DNA from: Antitrichia curtipendula
Taxonomy: Eukaryota; Streptophyta; Bryopsida; Hypnales; Leucodontaceae
Direction of reading: 5' to 3'
DNA: 64,000 bases
Assembly (NCBI GenBank): GCA_951230915.1
Contig: OX579636.1
Location: 325,001 to 389,000, forward strand
Part shown: positions 1 to 10,797 of the stretch, one piece after another
Layout: each line of letters begins with the position of its first letter
Numbering within the stretch: the first letter of the stretch is position 1
Made by a program: the position numbers and the translations under genes
The notes under the pieces: generated by a model
Seen by the model: only the letters and a program-made list of their open reading frames with translations
Databases searched by the model: none
Told to the model about the DNA's origin: nothing

Positions 1-1012
1 GTGTTGTGTTTTTTCCTCTTTAGCATTGATCTCCTTAATTAGCCCTTTCCACGTGAAAAGTACACCGTGATAAGAAAAGATAAAAATTAGAAATAGAAGT
101 TAAAATTTAGAGTTAGTGTGGGAAGTAAAATTTGTAATTAAATTTCGGGGTAATTTTAGAGCTAAATTTAGGAGTAAATTTTAGAGTTAAATCTAGGAGT
201 AAATTTTAGAGTTAAATCTAGGAGTAAATTTTAGAGTTAAATTTAGGAGTAATTTTAGAGTTAAAGTTAGGAGTAAATTTTAGAGTTAGATTTAGGAGTA
301 AGTTTAGATAGAAGTTAAAATTTAGAGTTAGCGTGGGAAGTAAAACTTAGAGTTAAATTTAGGAGTAACTTTTGGAAGTAAATTTAGGGGTAAATTTTGG
401 AGTTCAATTTAGAAGTAAATTTTGGTGTTAAATTTAGGAGTAAAAATTTTAGGGTTAAAATTAGAAGTAAAAGCCTAGAGTTAATTTAGAGGTAGAATTT
501 AGAGCTAATTTACTCAGGAATAAAAAATCCAAAGGTAAACAAATCCAACCATAGAGTCAAAAATCTAGAGTTACAATTAGAAGTTAGAGACTAGAATAAA
601 GACTAAGCTTAGGATTAGCCGTAGGGTTAAAGCTCCCGAGAGAAGTGTCAAATCTCCCAAATATAGTCTTCGACACTCATGGAAGGAACATAAAGGTTCC
701 CCGCTCACGTAGTGTGAGACGTTAGTAACGACGCCAACTACCCAGCCAACCCTAGACATAGGATAGGTAGTTAGGGGGTTAGGAATTACCATCACTTTTG
801 ATCATCACAGTCAGCTTGTTAGTTACCCATGCATTTCTAATAGTATTCGCTGCCATCCACAACACTTAGAAAACGTTAGCACAAAAAGATCCATTGCTTG
901 GAAGGCATAGTGGACCGCGCTCACAACACACCCATATATTCAAAAGGTAGATAAAGGCATAGAACGTGGTCAATGTTCGCCCGATTACCAAGGGTGGGTA
1001 AACTGGCGCCCA
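1..1012 (+). repeat. Repeat-filled TE intron, copy 1 of 3
   Basis: Positions 60-560 are a degenerate tandem array of an AT-rich unit of about 20-25 bases around TTAGAGTTAAATTTAGGAG. The block to about 1012 matches the plus-strand copy at 26273-27146 and, reversed, the split copy at 28301-29112 plus 56756-57022. In both other copies a short ATG exon ending in a GTGAG donor lies just before the block. By analogy this is the first intron of a TE gene whose first exon lies just off the left edge of the window. The three copies stop matching close to the motif GCGCCCA, near the inferred 3' end. I could not fix the acceptor site because the obvious AG dinucleotides do not keep phase. Confidence 0.7.
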
Positions 1013-1025
1013 TACCCATCCACAA

Positions 1026-1994
1026 GAATCAAGTATTCCTTGGGCAGATGTAGCGCCGGATGTGAAGGAATCGGTGACATCGGCAAAGCCTGGGAAGTTT
1101 TTCATTTCTGATGAAAATGTAGTGTGGTCGGCGACTTCTAGCAAAGATGAACACATCCATGAATACGATGGATATTCTTTCCACAGTGTCGATGACGACC
1201 TTCTCATGGAAGTCATGAAGAAGACTTTGGGCTTGGAAATAGATAGGAAGGGAAAAATGAAGGTTGACGAGCCCATCACAATATCCCACGTTGATGTGCA
1301 AGGCATGGAAGATGCAGGGCCTATGGAAGTGGAACATGTTGTTCTAGAGCGGAACCGCAACGTTGATGGAAGCGCTTTGGAAGACGACATAGAGTTGTTG
1401 AATGTCAAGGCGGCAAGTATAAGATCTGCTTTGCGTGAGAAGATGAACGAACTCCGTCAATTAAATGAGAATGAATTCTCAGTACAAGTGGGTCCCATTG
1501 TCGTAGATGATTTGAAGAAGCAGTTGGAGGGAGTAACAAAAAGCATCAAAAAAAATGACAAGTACTTGAAGGATTTGAAAAAAAATCGCGATTTTTATTT
1601 CAAGCAGCGTGAAAGTGGAAGGGTGCACTACATGGACAAGTATGTGGTATGGCAATCAAAGCACGATCTCCTGGAATGTGAATGTTGGATTTACGAGAAT
1701 GAAAGGTGAGACCTCGATGTAGCAATAAAGAAAAAAGAAAAAGAATATTGCATCGCCGCTATTGAACATGAACCAAGTACCAGTGTTGAAGAAGTGGCAA
1801 GGCTTTGTTCATTGGTGAAGCTACACTCCATGAATGCAATGGCGGTACAAGAATTGCTACGCCATTTGGAATCTGAATTTTGTTTTCACAAAGAATGGCG
1901 GAAGTTTCATATCAATACCATAGGAAAAACAGAGGCAGAGGTGGACGCAATGGGGCCGGGTCCCATTGAAAGCGACTTTTTTTTTAGCACTTAG
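1026..1994 (+). pseudogene. Coiled-coil TE protein, probable exon 2, one internal stop
   Basis: One frame stays open from 1026 to the TAG at 1992-1994 except for a TGA at 1707-1709, which a CGA would repair. The roughly 320-codon product is charged and largely helical. The segment from about codon 115 to 205 is rich in E, K, L and R with heptad-like spacing (for example DDLKKQLEGVTKSIKKND), suggesting a coiled coil. I see no enzyme motif or zinc site and do not recognise the family. It lies directly downstream of the intron repeat and upstream of the DUF7869-like gene on the same strand, so it may be a second gene, or an N-terminal part, of the same transposon. It is not alignable by eye to other proteins in this window. 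Confidence 0.5.
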
Positions 1995-3150
1995 TGGTAC
2001 TCATAGGAGCAGAGTGGGAATTTTACATTTTGCCCACCCCTGTTTGGGATGTTAGACTATCAGTTACCTTGAGTAAATAAATAAATATAATATTTTTTCA
2101 TTCAAAAGTGTTTATATTTCTTTTTTATGGCGTGTGTATAAGAACTTCTTAATTGGCATGTTGCCCCATATGGGGGTGAAGACATTTTATGAGAAGTGTA
2201 GAGCTCTAAATTTCAAAGGATCTATGAAACTTGAGTTGTAATGTTTGTGTTAAAAAAGAATTTTGATAACAAAATGAAGATAACTTTTATAGATATGAAT
2301 TGTAATCCTTGAAGGACTATGGAGTTTAGTTTGGTATTTCTGATAATTCTTTCATGCTCCATTGATGCAATAATTTGAAATTTTGGCATGAATATTATAG
2401 GAATGATGGCACCGCACCCCCTATAATGTAGCTGTGAAAGCTTGTTTCATGTCTCCAAAAATATTGTAGACGTTAGAACAGATTTTCAAGGATTTGTTGT
2501 GAAATTGGAGAGCGAATAAAAAAATTACCAAAAAAAATTAATTATTTTTTTTAGATTGTTTACATTGATAGCTTGGTACGGATTAAAGAAAATTTGAACT
2601 GAGGAATTCCAAATGACACCAATGAAAGTTAAAATAAGGAATTTTATTTTGCGGACTTTGAAGGAAGGAAAAGCTTATGAATTGGTCTAACTTGTCTTTT
2701 GCTCTTTTATTTGAAAATTTCCAAATTAAAAAATAAAAAATGATAACCCATAAAAGAACGTTTAGTCTCTTGATGGATAAATAGGATTCTGTGCAAAACT
2801 CCAAATACATGTGCCTTTAATTTTGTAAATATATCTTAGAACTTTCTTGAAGAATATCTGAACATATCATCATCTTAGGAATATATTTTTTTAATTTGAA
2901 TAAGTCCTAAAGAAGTAAGACTTATGCCAAAGAATTTAAAAACCAATGAGACTAGACACTAATAGAGTAATAGATATAATTGACCTAAATTTTCTTTCTT
3001 GTTTCAAATAGATTTTCTCATACATTTCATATGTCATATATTATCATTGAATGCTTATCCCTCTGAATATTTCTCACAGATCTATTTGCTTCCTTGATTC
3101 TCAGGCTTTTTTTATGTTTGAACGTATCCTTTGACTCCTTGACCAATTGT
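1995..3150. other. AT-rich spacer without a gene
   Basis: AT-rich sequence between the coiled-coil frame and the DUF7869-like gene. The short ORFs here have no convincing protein character. It could be an intron or intergenic spacer of the base transposon. An acceptor-like TTCTCAG occurs near 3103, but no donor can be assigned. Confidence 0.5.
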
Positions 3151-3412
3151 ATGGAAGTGGAAATGAATTTCATCGGTGAGAGCAACAATGTACTTCGGTG
3201 TACAATTGGGCTTTCTACGGACGAAGGCTCCGAAGAGTCGGCAGGTCGAGGTTGGCCATTTAATGACGGTGATGATGTTATGCTTTTTGTTGCTGGATTG
3301 GTTGTGGATGCTAGTCCACAGGGCCAGTGGCTTCGGGTAGATATTCTTTTGGAGCAAGGTGTTTTTATTTTGGTTCGACCACACTCCTCACTCCGTCGAG
3401 TCGAGGTTATCC
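3151..3412 (+). pseudogene. DUF7869-like TE gene, segment 1 (N-terminus)
   Basis: An ATG at 3151 opens a frame that runs into a solo LTR at 3413. If the LTR and one copy of the 5-bp target duplication are removed, the frame continues without shift at 6789. The first base of the split codon is 3412 and its last two bases are 6789-6790, giving proline. The encoded part is acidic and polar with a GWPFNDGDDVMLFVAG stretch. I recognise no domain here. The assignment to the DUF7869-like gene rests on frame continuity with the downstream segments at 6789-7795, 7968-8098 and 23135-24486. The ATG at 3094 is possible, but the one at 3151 fits the protein start better. Confidence 0.6.
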
Positions 3413-3696
3413 TGTCGCAACTAGAATTTTTGGTTTCCAGTTGTTTATCTAGAAGATGGAACGGAAACTATCAATTAATATCCAAATTCCATTTAGAAAC
3501 AGAAGAGAACAGAAAAATAAGAAAGACATTAAGGTAACGGAACAGTTGGAGAGAGTCCGGTCCTTGCAGTGATATTTAGGGACCGGAATGGAATCGGAAC
3601 CGTATCCGGAAAGATGAGGATCGAATTAGGGTTGGACCGGAATAGTGGGACTAGACCGGTAAAAGTCATCATGACCACTTTTAGGTCATGAGAGAC

Positions 3697-3704
3697 TATA
3701 AAAG
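3697..3704 (+). promoter_or_regulatory. TATA box of the solo LTR
   Basis: TATAAAAG lies 284 bases from the LTR start. The homologous LTR at 29113-32598 has its TATA-like box 294 bases from its start. This places U3 at only about 0.3 kb and puts the internal ORF inside the transcribed leader. Confidence 0.65.
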
Positions 3705-3957
3705 GCCAGGACCTCCTCAGTCGCGCCCCTTTCCAAACTCCGTTTGGTGAGAGTAATTTTCATCGCGTTCCTCGTCTTTAGCGCTGGAAGTGAGTGTGTG
3801 AGTGTTAGAGGTGTGCTGCAGGGCAGATTTCCGATTGCATACTGCTCACTGTGCAGGTTTCCGGTTGAGATTGGAGAGGGAAAGTGAGAACGGGACGTGC
3901 GGCTAGGAGTGGGTGAAGTAGAATCGGAAAGGGATTGTCTTCATCTAGTCTGTGTCC

Positions 3958-5598
3958 ATGCCACAGCTTAGGAGAAATAGACCAGGGGCATCCACATCAT
4001 TGGCTCCGGTTAAACTCCAGAAGGTCATTCCGGTTCTCCCCCCAACAGAGGAGGAGAAAGAGATGCTTAGGATGGATCTCACCAGGATGGGATGTCTGGG
4101 TCTTCTAGACAAACCCTAGGGGTTTAAGGATGAGAGAATGGTGAAAGAGATCCAAAGGAAATGGACCAACCAGTCTGACAACACGCTCCGATGTGTTCCG
4201 GCTGAGTGGACGGAAGAGATCTGGAGGGAGGTGTACAAGTTCCGGGTAGGAGGTCACGTGATGGCGAACCGGAAGGATGAGTACATCCGGGGCAAGTTCC
4301 GGGGAGCGGTCAACCCCAAGGACGGATACGCGGTGGAGGACTGCGTTGATGACCGGCACCGGAAGCTGCTGCAGTTTTTGATTCCGATCCTGCATCCGGA
4401 GAAGCCAACGAGGGTGACGATCACTCTGGGCAACACGATTTTCGGTGCCCTGAGCGAAGACCGGAAGGCGGACTGGGCCCGAATCATGTTCGATCTGGTG
4501 GCCCAGCTAGCGACAAGGGTCGGAAGAAGTAGGCCGACACCAGTTTGTCCCTACCTCTTCCACCTTTATAAGCATCACCAACTCCTGTTGGACTCGGAAG
4601 AGAAGGAGTGGAAGGCTCAAGAAAATCTCCTGAAGTACAGAGAGTCGGAATCGGATGAGGAGGAAGAAGAAACTGAATCCGAGACCGAGGAAGAAGAAGA
4701 AGAAGATGAAGAAGAGACGGAGAGGCTGCCCAAGCGGCATAAGACGACATTTCCAACCGGAAGAGGATCGCCACTCGGAGACAAGACCGATAAGGAGAAG
4801 ACACCGGAAGCGGAGAAGGCAGGCACCTCGAAGAAGGAACCTGCGGACCCATTTGAGAAACTGGTGAAGATCCTCTGCGATATCCTCGCAGATTGGGAGG
4901 CGAAGAAAATCACTTTGTCAAAGATCGGGAAGCTGGTGCACGTGACACCGGACGGCAAGTTACCGCTGAAGGTGGCGGATTGCATTACAAATCCGGCCGA
5001 GATCCGGAAACAGGAAGCCGAGATCTGTCGACTTCAGGAGGAAGTCGACATGTTGAAGACGGAAATTGCAACCTTCAAGGAAGACATGACCGCCACCCGG
5101 AAGATGGCGGATGAGACATAGAAGGTCGCGGAAGCGGTGAAGGCAACTTTTGGCGAGACCAGAAGTTCGACAGTCAGGGCGAGACTGTTCGATGAGAAGG
5201 TCTTGGAGGACAAGAAGTTATCCGGTTTCCGGATGGTTCGGATCCTAACAGACTTCTCCGAACAGGTTGAGAAGATAATGGTGCAGGCGTGGGAGGCAAC
5301 AAACTGGATAAAGGAGTGTGCGCAGAAGCTGACTGGATCGATGGGGGTCCATCTGTCGGACATCTCCATGCCGGAGTCATTTCCGGACGTGTCGAAACCA
5401 AGGGGAGGAAGGGATCAGACTCCTCAGTCAAAGCCGAGTCAGCCCTCCCAGACCGCGCCGATCAACATAGATTCCTCTCCCGGTTCCGATCTGCCAAACC
5501 CGATAGCCGGAGAACGGAACAGGAACTTGGGAGATGTCCTCGAGCAATTGGAGGCGGAGCCCAAGAGTCCTTCGCTGGGATGCGGGATAACGATGTAA
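3958..5598 (+). pseudogene. LTR-embedded ORF, diverged copy, two amber codons
   Basis: From ATG 3958 to the stop at 5596-5598 one frame (547 codons) is open except for TAG at 4117-4119 and TAG at 5119-5121. The protein is homologous along its length to the LTR ORF at 30204-32153. Shared blocks include MGCLGLLDKP versus LGCAGLIDRP, EKPTRVTITLGNTIFGAL versus EKPTRLTVTMANTIFGAM, and PYLFHLYKHHQ versus PYLFHIYHHGD. The first TAG stands where the relative has tryptophan. Order of parts: globular N-terminal half (about 60-210), very acidic run (about 225-260), basic KRHK patch, then a helical, coiled-coil-like C-terminal half. Function is unknown. It loosely recalls plant transposon-associated domains, but I cannot name a family. 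It is not gag or pol. Confidence 0.7.
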
Positions 5599-6783
5599 AG
5601 TAAGTTAGTTTCTTGTAGGATAGGACAAGAACGGATCTGGATGTGTAATCCAATCCGGTAGTGTTAGAACAGATCGGAAGAGAGGATCCGGAAATAGGTT
5701 GACTTTTATGGGCACTTTTTGCCTTTTGTATTTTTGGAAGTTTTTGAAGTGTATATAAATCAATCCCTGTGCTAGGGACTGGGAGTCTTTTTTTTTGCAT
5801 TTTTTTTGTGTTCTCTTTGTGCTTTCTTGTTGTACGTTCTCCCATGTTTGGCAGGGTTGTACGTGAGGGAGTTTGGAAGGTGCGAGCGGATGTGTTGGGA
5901 ATTTCTCCCCTTGGGGTTTCTCTTGGTTCTAAGTGCATGTGAGCGGATAGGATAGAGTTGGGAGTGAACTTCAGTGCCTCAGCGCCTCTAGAGTTTTAGA
6001 TTCTAGGTGAGAAAGCCATTGTTAGGCTAGGCGGATAGGGAGGGAGTCCTTAATCGCTCTAGAACTCCTAGGTGGGAAATCCGGTCGAGTGTCCGATCTC
6101 TTGTAGGGTCTCACCATCTTAGCAATAAACGGAAGAACTCTAGTGGATGTTGGAATGGACAAGTGCACTTGTAACCGCCTTAGCTTCGCACGGATTAGGA
6201 TTGCATTAAGGTCGTTGTAGTATGGAGAGGATCGTATGGAGGGTCTTTGCGTGACCTGCAAGCCGGATTACTATACGGACTGCTGTGAAGGACCAAACCG
6301 GATCCGTATTAGTCTAGGAAAGAAGAAATTAGCAAAGTGGGTCTTCAGCCACTATAAGTCACAGAAGGTATGGTGGGCCTACCACTCTCAAAAGCAAGCG
6401 GCGAACCCTCTGATGGCTAAACAAAGGTAAAACCAAACCGGATAGGAGAGGAAATAGTTGTAAGTCTAGAGCGGATTAGTCTAGACGGATACCAGGATCG
6501 GAAGTAGTATGATCATGGGGTTTTGTTGGACTTGACGACCGGAAGACTAGTTGAAATCGGAAGAGAGAGGGAATCCGGTCATTAGTTTTTCTTGGTGTTT
6601 GTGTTTCCGGTTTTAGGAAAGAGGACCGGAAATGAAGGATTGTACTACTGACTTTGTTTAGTTGATTAATAGAGTTAGATACTTCATAGAATCTCGTGGG
6701 TTCGATCTTTAGAGTCACTTAGTTATACTCTAGGGTGATTTTTGTGAGTATAATGGGGAATTTACCTATCCTGTGCTGCGACA
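5599..6783 (+). other. U5-like tail of the solo LTR, non-coding
   Basis: This 1.2 kb stretch downstream of the LTR ORF lacks a credible gene. Its last 0.67 kb (about 6115-6783) is repeated, diverged, at 27147-27832, where it ends in a similar GTTGCGACA terminus. CCGGAT-type words are frequent, as in the other LTR family here. Confidence 0.6.
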
Positions 6784-6788
6784 TATTC

Positions 6789-7795
6789 CTTTGATACCGA
6801 TTCAAAGGGGGCTTACATCGATGTCGGACGCTCTGAACCGGACAGTGTTGTGGAGAACAGAAGAGGTTCAAAGAGCACCTCTACATCTGTCTATGGATTC
6901 TTCTTCATATGTTCCACAAGATGACTGGGTGGGTCTCGAGGTTCATCTTCAAAACTCCGAGGGTGTTGTTGAGGCGGCAGGGTGAATAATTTGCTGGAAT
7001 CCAGACGACCATTTTCAAGATGGAATACTTGGTGTAGAGAATTTGAATATTACTATGTTGGATGTTTTTTTAGGAAACACAGAAGCTATGATGACTCATA
7101 CCCGATGGCCATTATCAGCCTGTTGATTTCCTTGTGGCCGATCTTTGAAGGAGACAGCTGACTATTTTGCTTCTATTCCCGTTGCTAAAGACCACTTAGT
7201 TTATCTTGGTGGAAGAGAGAAAGCGCCTTACCGATTCATAAATTGGAAGCCTAGTGTTTGCATAAAGGATTTGTTGGCCGTTCATAAGACTAGGGACTCT
7301 AAAATTTGGAAGGTTACTGCCTTTCCATGCTGCAGCAGGCGGTGCAGCCAATTCTTTCTACAAAAGCAGACATTGATTGTGAAGCAGAGGTTCTATTTGA
7401 AGTCTTTTAAGGTTCGTCGCAAATATTGGATTGCTGCCGGCGGCCAAATTCATAATTTTGAAGGAGATAGGAACCGAAAAGTAATCAGTCTTGAAGGTGT
7501 AGAAATATGCATTACGGCTTGGTACCAAATTCACGGAATTTCGAAGTCCACATACCATGGTTATATGTTAATGTATATAGACGGCGTTTTTTCGGGAATT
7601 CACGGAAACAAAGGGGTCAAGAGGCCTAGGATTGGAAGTACCGTTCAAGTCACTGGTACTATGAAAGCAATCATTGATGAGAACGCCGACCAAATGCCCC
7701 ACCAGATGCGCAGTATTGCACACGGGAGAATGGACACTCTCAAATTTTTGCCTGCAGGAAATAACTGGAAACGTGTCCGCGTTGAAGCCAATGAG
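6789..7795 (+). pseudogene. DUF7869-like TE gene, segment 2
   Basis: Continues segment 1 in phase after the solo LTR. The frame is open to the donor at 7796 except for TGA at 6983-6985 and TGA at 7124-7126, both repairable by one C. The product has a well-ordered C-terminal part (about 7145-7795) with conserved-looking strings such as GIHGNKGVKRPRIG and AHGRMDTLKFLPAGNNWKRV, and paired cysteines near 7330-7350 (CCSRRC). The character is that of a conserved TE protein region N-terminal to a DUF7869-type domain. The exact role is unknown. An intron with GT (7796) and AG (7966-7967) follows in phase 0. Confidence 0.6.
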
Positions 7796-7967
7796 GTACT
7801 CTCTCCTATCTTATTTAGAACTCAGTTGGAGCCCTCAAGATGCTACATTCTTTGCTTTTGTGTTTTACTTCAAATCTTGTTTCCTGGCTTGTTCAATTTT
7901 GTTTTGTATGATCTTCTGTCTTTGTTGTAGCTTATGTATTCTTTTGTTGGCTTTGCTACCTATGCAG

Positions 7968-8098
7968 TTAAATGCTGACTACGGGCTTCCACTAGTGAGC
8001 TAGTCTACAATCAGTAGAATCAAGAAAGAGCATTTCAACAATGTTTCTATAAAGCCCGTTGGGAGCTCTTTTGCGAAGTGTAGTTTATGTGACCAGCT
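7968..8098 (+). pseudogene. DUF7869-like TE gene, segment 3 (exon after intron)
   Basis: Follows a 172-base GT-AG intron (7796-7967, acceptor TATGCAG). After 11 codons there is a TAG at 8001-8003, repairable by CAG. The same frame then continues through a CxxC pair (SFAKCSLCDQ) up to 8098, where a 15 kb hAT element is inserted. Removing it with one 8-bp duplication joins GAC CAG directly to the frame at 23135. Confidence 0.62.
8091..8098 (+). repeat. Target-site duplication, left, of the giant hAT
   Basis: GACCAGCT here pairs with GACCAGTT at 23127-23134 (7 of 8 bases, one C/T change). Eight bases is the size typical of hAT elements, and removal of one copy restores the broken reading frame. 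Confidence 0.85.
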
Positions 8099-8109
8099 CA
8101 GGGTTGACA

Positions 8110-8480
8110 GGACGTCCAGACGTCCGGCGGACGTGGGCGCAGACCTCCAGACGTCTTTTGACATCCCTGGACAGGCCGTCCGACCGTCCAGTGGATGGTC
8201 GGACGGCCCGTTTGCGCAGTCGGATCGTCGACACGGTCAAGACGTCGGCGCGGTTGGGCCGTCCGCACGGTCGAGACGTTGGCGCGGATGGCCCGACGGT
8301 CGAACAAGGCGTCAAGGGGCTCGCGAACGGGCCCTCGGGCGGACAAGGCGTCGGGCGCACGGACGCGATCGTGCGGACGGATCGTACGGACGGGGCGTCC
8401 GTGCGATCCCGTCCGCACGATCTGCCCATCCAATTCTGGGGCGTCTGATTCGCACGTACGTGTCCACATTGCCTGGTCTA
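8110..8480. repeat. GTCCG/CGGAC motif cluster, left subterminal
   Basis: A GC-rich stretch in which GTCCG, CGGAC and GACGG words recur in both orientations every 10-20 bases. It lies just inside the left end of the hAT element and upstream of the zinc-finger gene at 8774. The ORFs across it in all frames are a by-product of composition. Subterminal motif clusters of this kind are known as transposase-binding sites in several plant DNA transposons. Confidence 0.75.
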
Positions 8481-8773
8481 CCTTCGGACGCCACAAATAG
8501 CGCGACGGACGGCTCATTCTTCACAATCGTTTCCCTTGCGGAGTGGGTGATCAGTGCCTCTTAGTGGCTCTGTGTGCCCCTTCCGTTTTGGTGCGTGAAC
8601 GATTGTGCTCGGATACTTAATTGCACCAAATTATTTTGGTGATTACTTGGTTTTGAAGGCCTTGTTAACAACTTCACCTCGTTTCATTGGCAAGTGTCAA
8701 ACATTTTGTTCAGTTGTTCTAAAGATTCATGTGAACTTCGTCATTAAATCATTTCATTTTAATCAAGGTTATC

Positions 8774-9037
8774 ATGCCTCGCAATAGTAGCTCAAGGTCC
8801 AGTAACAAAGGCAAATCCTAGGACATGAACTGGGAAGATTGGGCAAATCCAATGTGTGTAGCTAAACCTGGATGGGAAGAAGAACCCAAAAAGGTTTGGG
8901 ACTGCACAATGTGCAAAAAGTACATCAAGATGACGCACAAGGGTTGTCTATCCGGACGTGACGTGGGGTTTTCACGTCCGGATGTCCATCGGCGTCAGTC
9001 CGGACGCGTCCTGACGCGTCCGAATTACGTCAGGATC

Positions 9038-9068
<31 letters not shown>

Positions 9069-10171
9069 CAAGGACGGCCTGTCCGTCGACCTGGACGGAC
9101 CGTCTGTCCACAGGGACGGACCAGCCGTCCCCAAAAAAAAAAAATTTTTTTTTTTTTTTTTTTCTTTCTGGATCTTGACGTCCGTCCGGACATCCTGACG
9201 GACTGACAGGACGTGACAGTGACAACCCTGTGACGCACCTCTCCAAAATGTAGTCACAAGAACGAGCAGACAAGCAAGTTCGACGTTGGAAAGGACATAT
9301 TTCCACGTGCGAGAGCCAACACTTTGTGCACCGATACGAGGAAGTAACGTGGTGGGCTGAGCTGCCTGACTCCAAACCAAATGTCATGAATTATTCCAAC
9401 ATGGCCATGGTTTGGGCAGAGATTGTACTCCACAAAGATGTAGACTGGCGCACAATTTACAGGAAATTTTTTGACAATATGAAGCGCACTAACGCTGTTA
9501 TTTATACGAGTTGGACTCAACCAAGCAATTGTATGCGAATGTGGTCCAATCGAGGGCAGTTTGGATTTCCGCCGGTTGTATTGCCGGATGCTGAGGATGA
9601 ATGGTCGGACGACGATGATGTAGAAGACAATCCAGCACCCGTAACATTTACAGTGGGACATGAGCGTCAAGAAGCTCGGGAAGACATCGAGTTCAATCAA
9701 CAAATGCAAGAAGCTATGCGTAGAAGTATGGAGGATCGGGGTCAACAACACGGGCATGACAGGTCCTACCAACATGATCGTACTGCATCTGGTTCACAAG
9801 ATGGTCAAAGGGTCTTACACTTCGCTAACGACCCCCGAGGTACTTATTACAACCCAAAAAGAAACCATGGAACCACACATGATTTTGGATCTAGCCAAGG
9901 AGGCTCCCAATACTTGTCCGGATCTACTACGGGTGGTTCATATGAGCGTCACACAGGCTCTCGTCATGTCGAACCAAGGCAAGGAAGGTCTCAGCACCGT
10001 GATGTAGTTCCTCCTCCAACTTTTGGAGGTCCTTACTATGAAAATCCCAATCAAGGAGCTACGCCAAGCGACTATGGATGCACTTGGGGCGGAGGACCAT
10101 ATCTTGGCACTTATGGATTCGGTTCCACACCACCAAAACGTAGAGATGACATCCATTCAGATTCCAACTAA
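8774..10171 (+). pseudogene. BED-like zinc-finger protein of the hAT element, MITE-interrupted
   Basis: ATG 8774 opens a frame that is intact once the MITE at 8939-9230 and one 8-bp duplication are removed, apart from TAG at 8819-8821 and a TAG shortly after the junction (9251-9253). The N-terminal part has a BED-like pattern: DCTMC (CxxC), then after the MITE WKGHISTC, followed by a conserved W-rich segment (YEEVTWWAEL, MAMVWAEIVLHKDVDW). An acidic stretch near 9590-9635 and a long low-complexity tail rich in G, S, Y and H end the protein. The same C-pair and W-rich blocks occur in 21430-22623 at the opposite end of the element. In most hATs the BED finger is part of the transposase. Here the transposase ORF lacks one, so this protein may supply DNA binding (inference). 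Confidence 0.6.
8939..9230. mobile_element. hAT-type MITE inside the zinc-finger gene
   Basis: A 292-bp element flanked by perfect 8-bp TGACGCAC copies (8931-8938 and 9231-9238). Its ends read AAGGGTTGTC and, reversed, CAGGGTTGTC, close to the ends of the surrounding 15 kb hAT. Inside are CCGGACGT-type words, long T and A runs (9041-9068, 9134-9163) and a central GACGG-rich palindromic block. It carries no gene. The flanking codons ATG ACG CAC and CTC rejoin in frame when it is removed. Confidence 0.88.
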
Positions 10172-10797
10172 AGTAGGTAGAGCTATTTTAGTTGTTGTCT
10201 CACAATAGAGTGGGCCTTGGAATCTTTTGCCATTGGATTATGGAGTGTGGCAATCATAGTACAACAATATCGGCATCTCGACAAATAGCATTTACGTACT
10301 AAAAGACTTTGATGTAAGTATATTGTATTAAAATGTATTTGGAGGTTGGTACTTGGTATCATCGTAGCGGTATCGTTCAAGTATCAACTGTATTGCTTTT
10401 CAATATAAAAAATATTTGCATACAATGAAATTATATTATCATTATATGTGTTCAACATTGATTATACAATTTTGAATCCAACCATACCAAGCTAACATCC
10501 ATCAACAATAATTGTTGCATTGCACTTCTCATCCAAGGATTTTAAGCAAAACATATGATGAATGCATAAATAGATGGTAGACATTGGACATTGGAAGTTT
10601 CAAAACACACAAATATTTCTTAACTTTATATCAATTATAAGGGTGCACATATATATTAGATAGTTTGCAAACAATCATGCAAATTTATGTACTCGCCTAT
10701 ATTTTTACCTAATACTTCTATAGTTCTATCACTTCTATATCGTTCACTAACACCATAGACACTAATATGAGTGGCGGAAGTGTTCATCCGGAATAGG
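10172..10797. other. Convergent intergenic spacer
   Basis: AT-rich sequence between the 3' ends of the zinc-finger gene (plus) and the kinase-like gene (minus). No gene or clear repeat is seen. It presumably holds both polyadenylation regions. Confidence 0.5.

Larger units (their letters stand above)
3413..6783 (+). mobile_element. Solo LTR of a Ty3/Gypsy-type element with an internal ORF
   Basis: The element starts TGTCGCAAC and ends GCTGCGACA. It is flanked by tatcc (3408-3412) and tattc (6784-6788), a 5-bp target duplication with one C/T change. There is no internal gag-pol, so it is a solo LTR. Its 3.37 kb length, TATA position and internal ORF match the LTRs of the element at 29113-56755, but the sequence is strongly diverged, so it is a related family. 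It interrupts the DUF7869-like gene. A truncated relative of its last 0.7 kb lies at 27147-27832. Confidence 0.88.

Noticed and set aside
4484..4985. Antisense serine-rich ORFs opposite the acidic stretch of the LTR ORF, and similar antisense ORFs in both LTRs
   Set aside because: Shadows of the E/D-rich coding strand. Serine runs mirror GAA/GAG codons.
7145..7930. A 261-codon ORF running through 7795 into the next 135 bases
   Set aside because: The last part is hydrophobic intron translation. A GT at 7796 and AG at 7966-7967 restore phase to the downstream frame.
8059..8564. Several overlapping ORFs of 100-143 codons on both strands in the GTCCG/CGGAC clusters (also 12319-12848, 14390-14769, 22825-23190)
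   Set aside because: Open in many frames at once because of GC-rich repeated words. R/G/D/T/P-rich products without domain character.
9025..9387. Minus-strand ORFs of 114 and 120 codons across the A/T runs
   Set aside because: They cross the MITE and its homopolymers (poly-K and poly-F). The real gene is on the plus strand.
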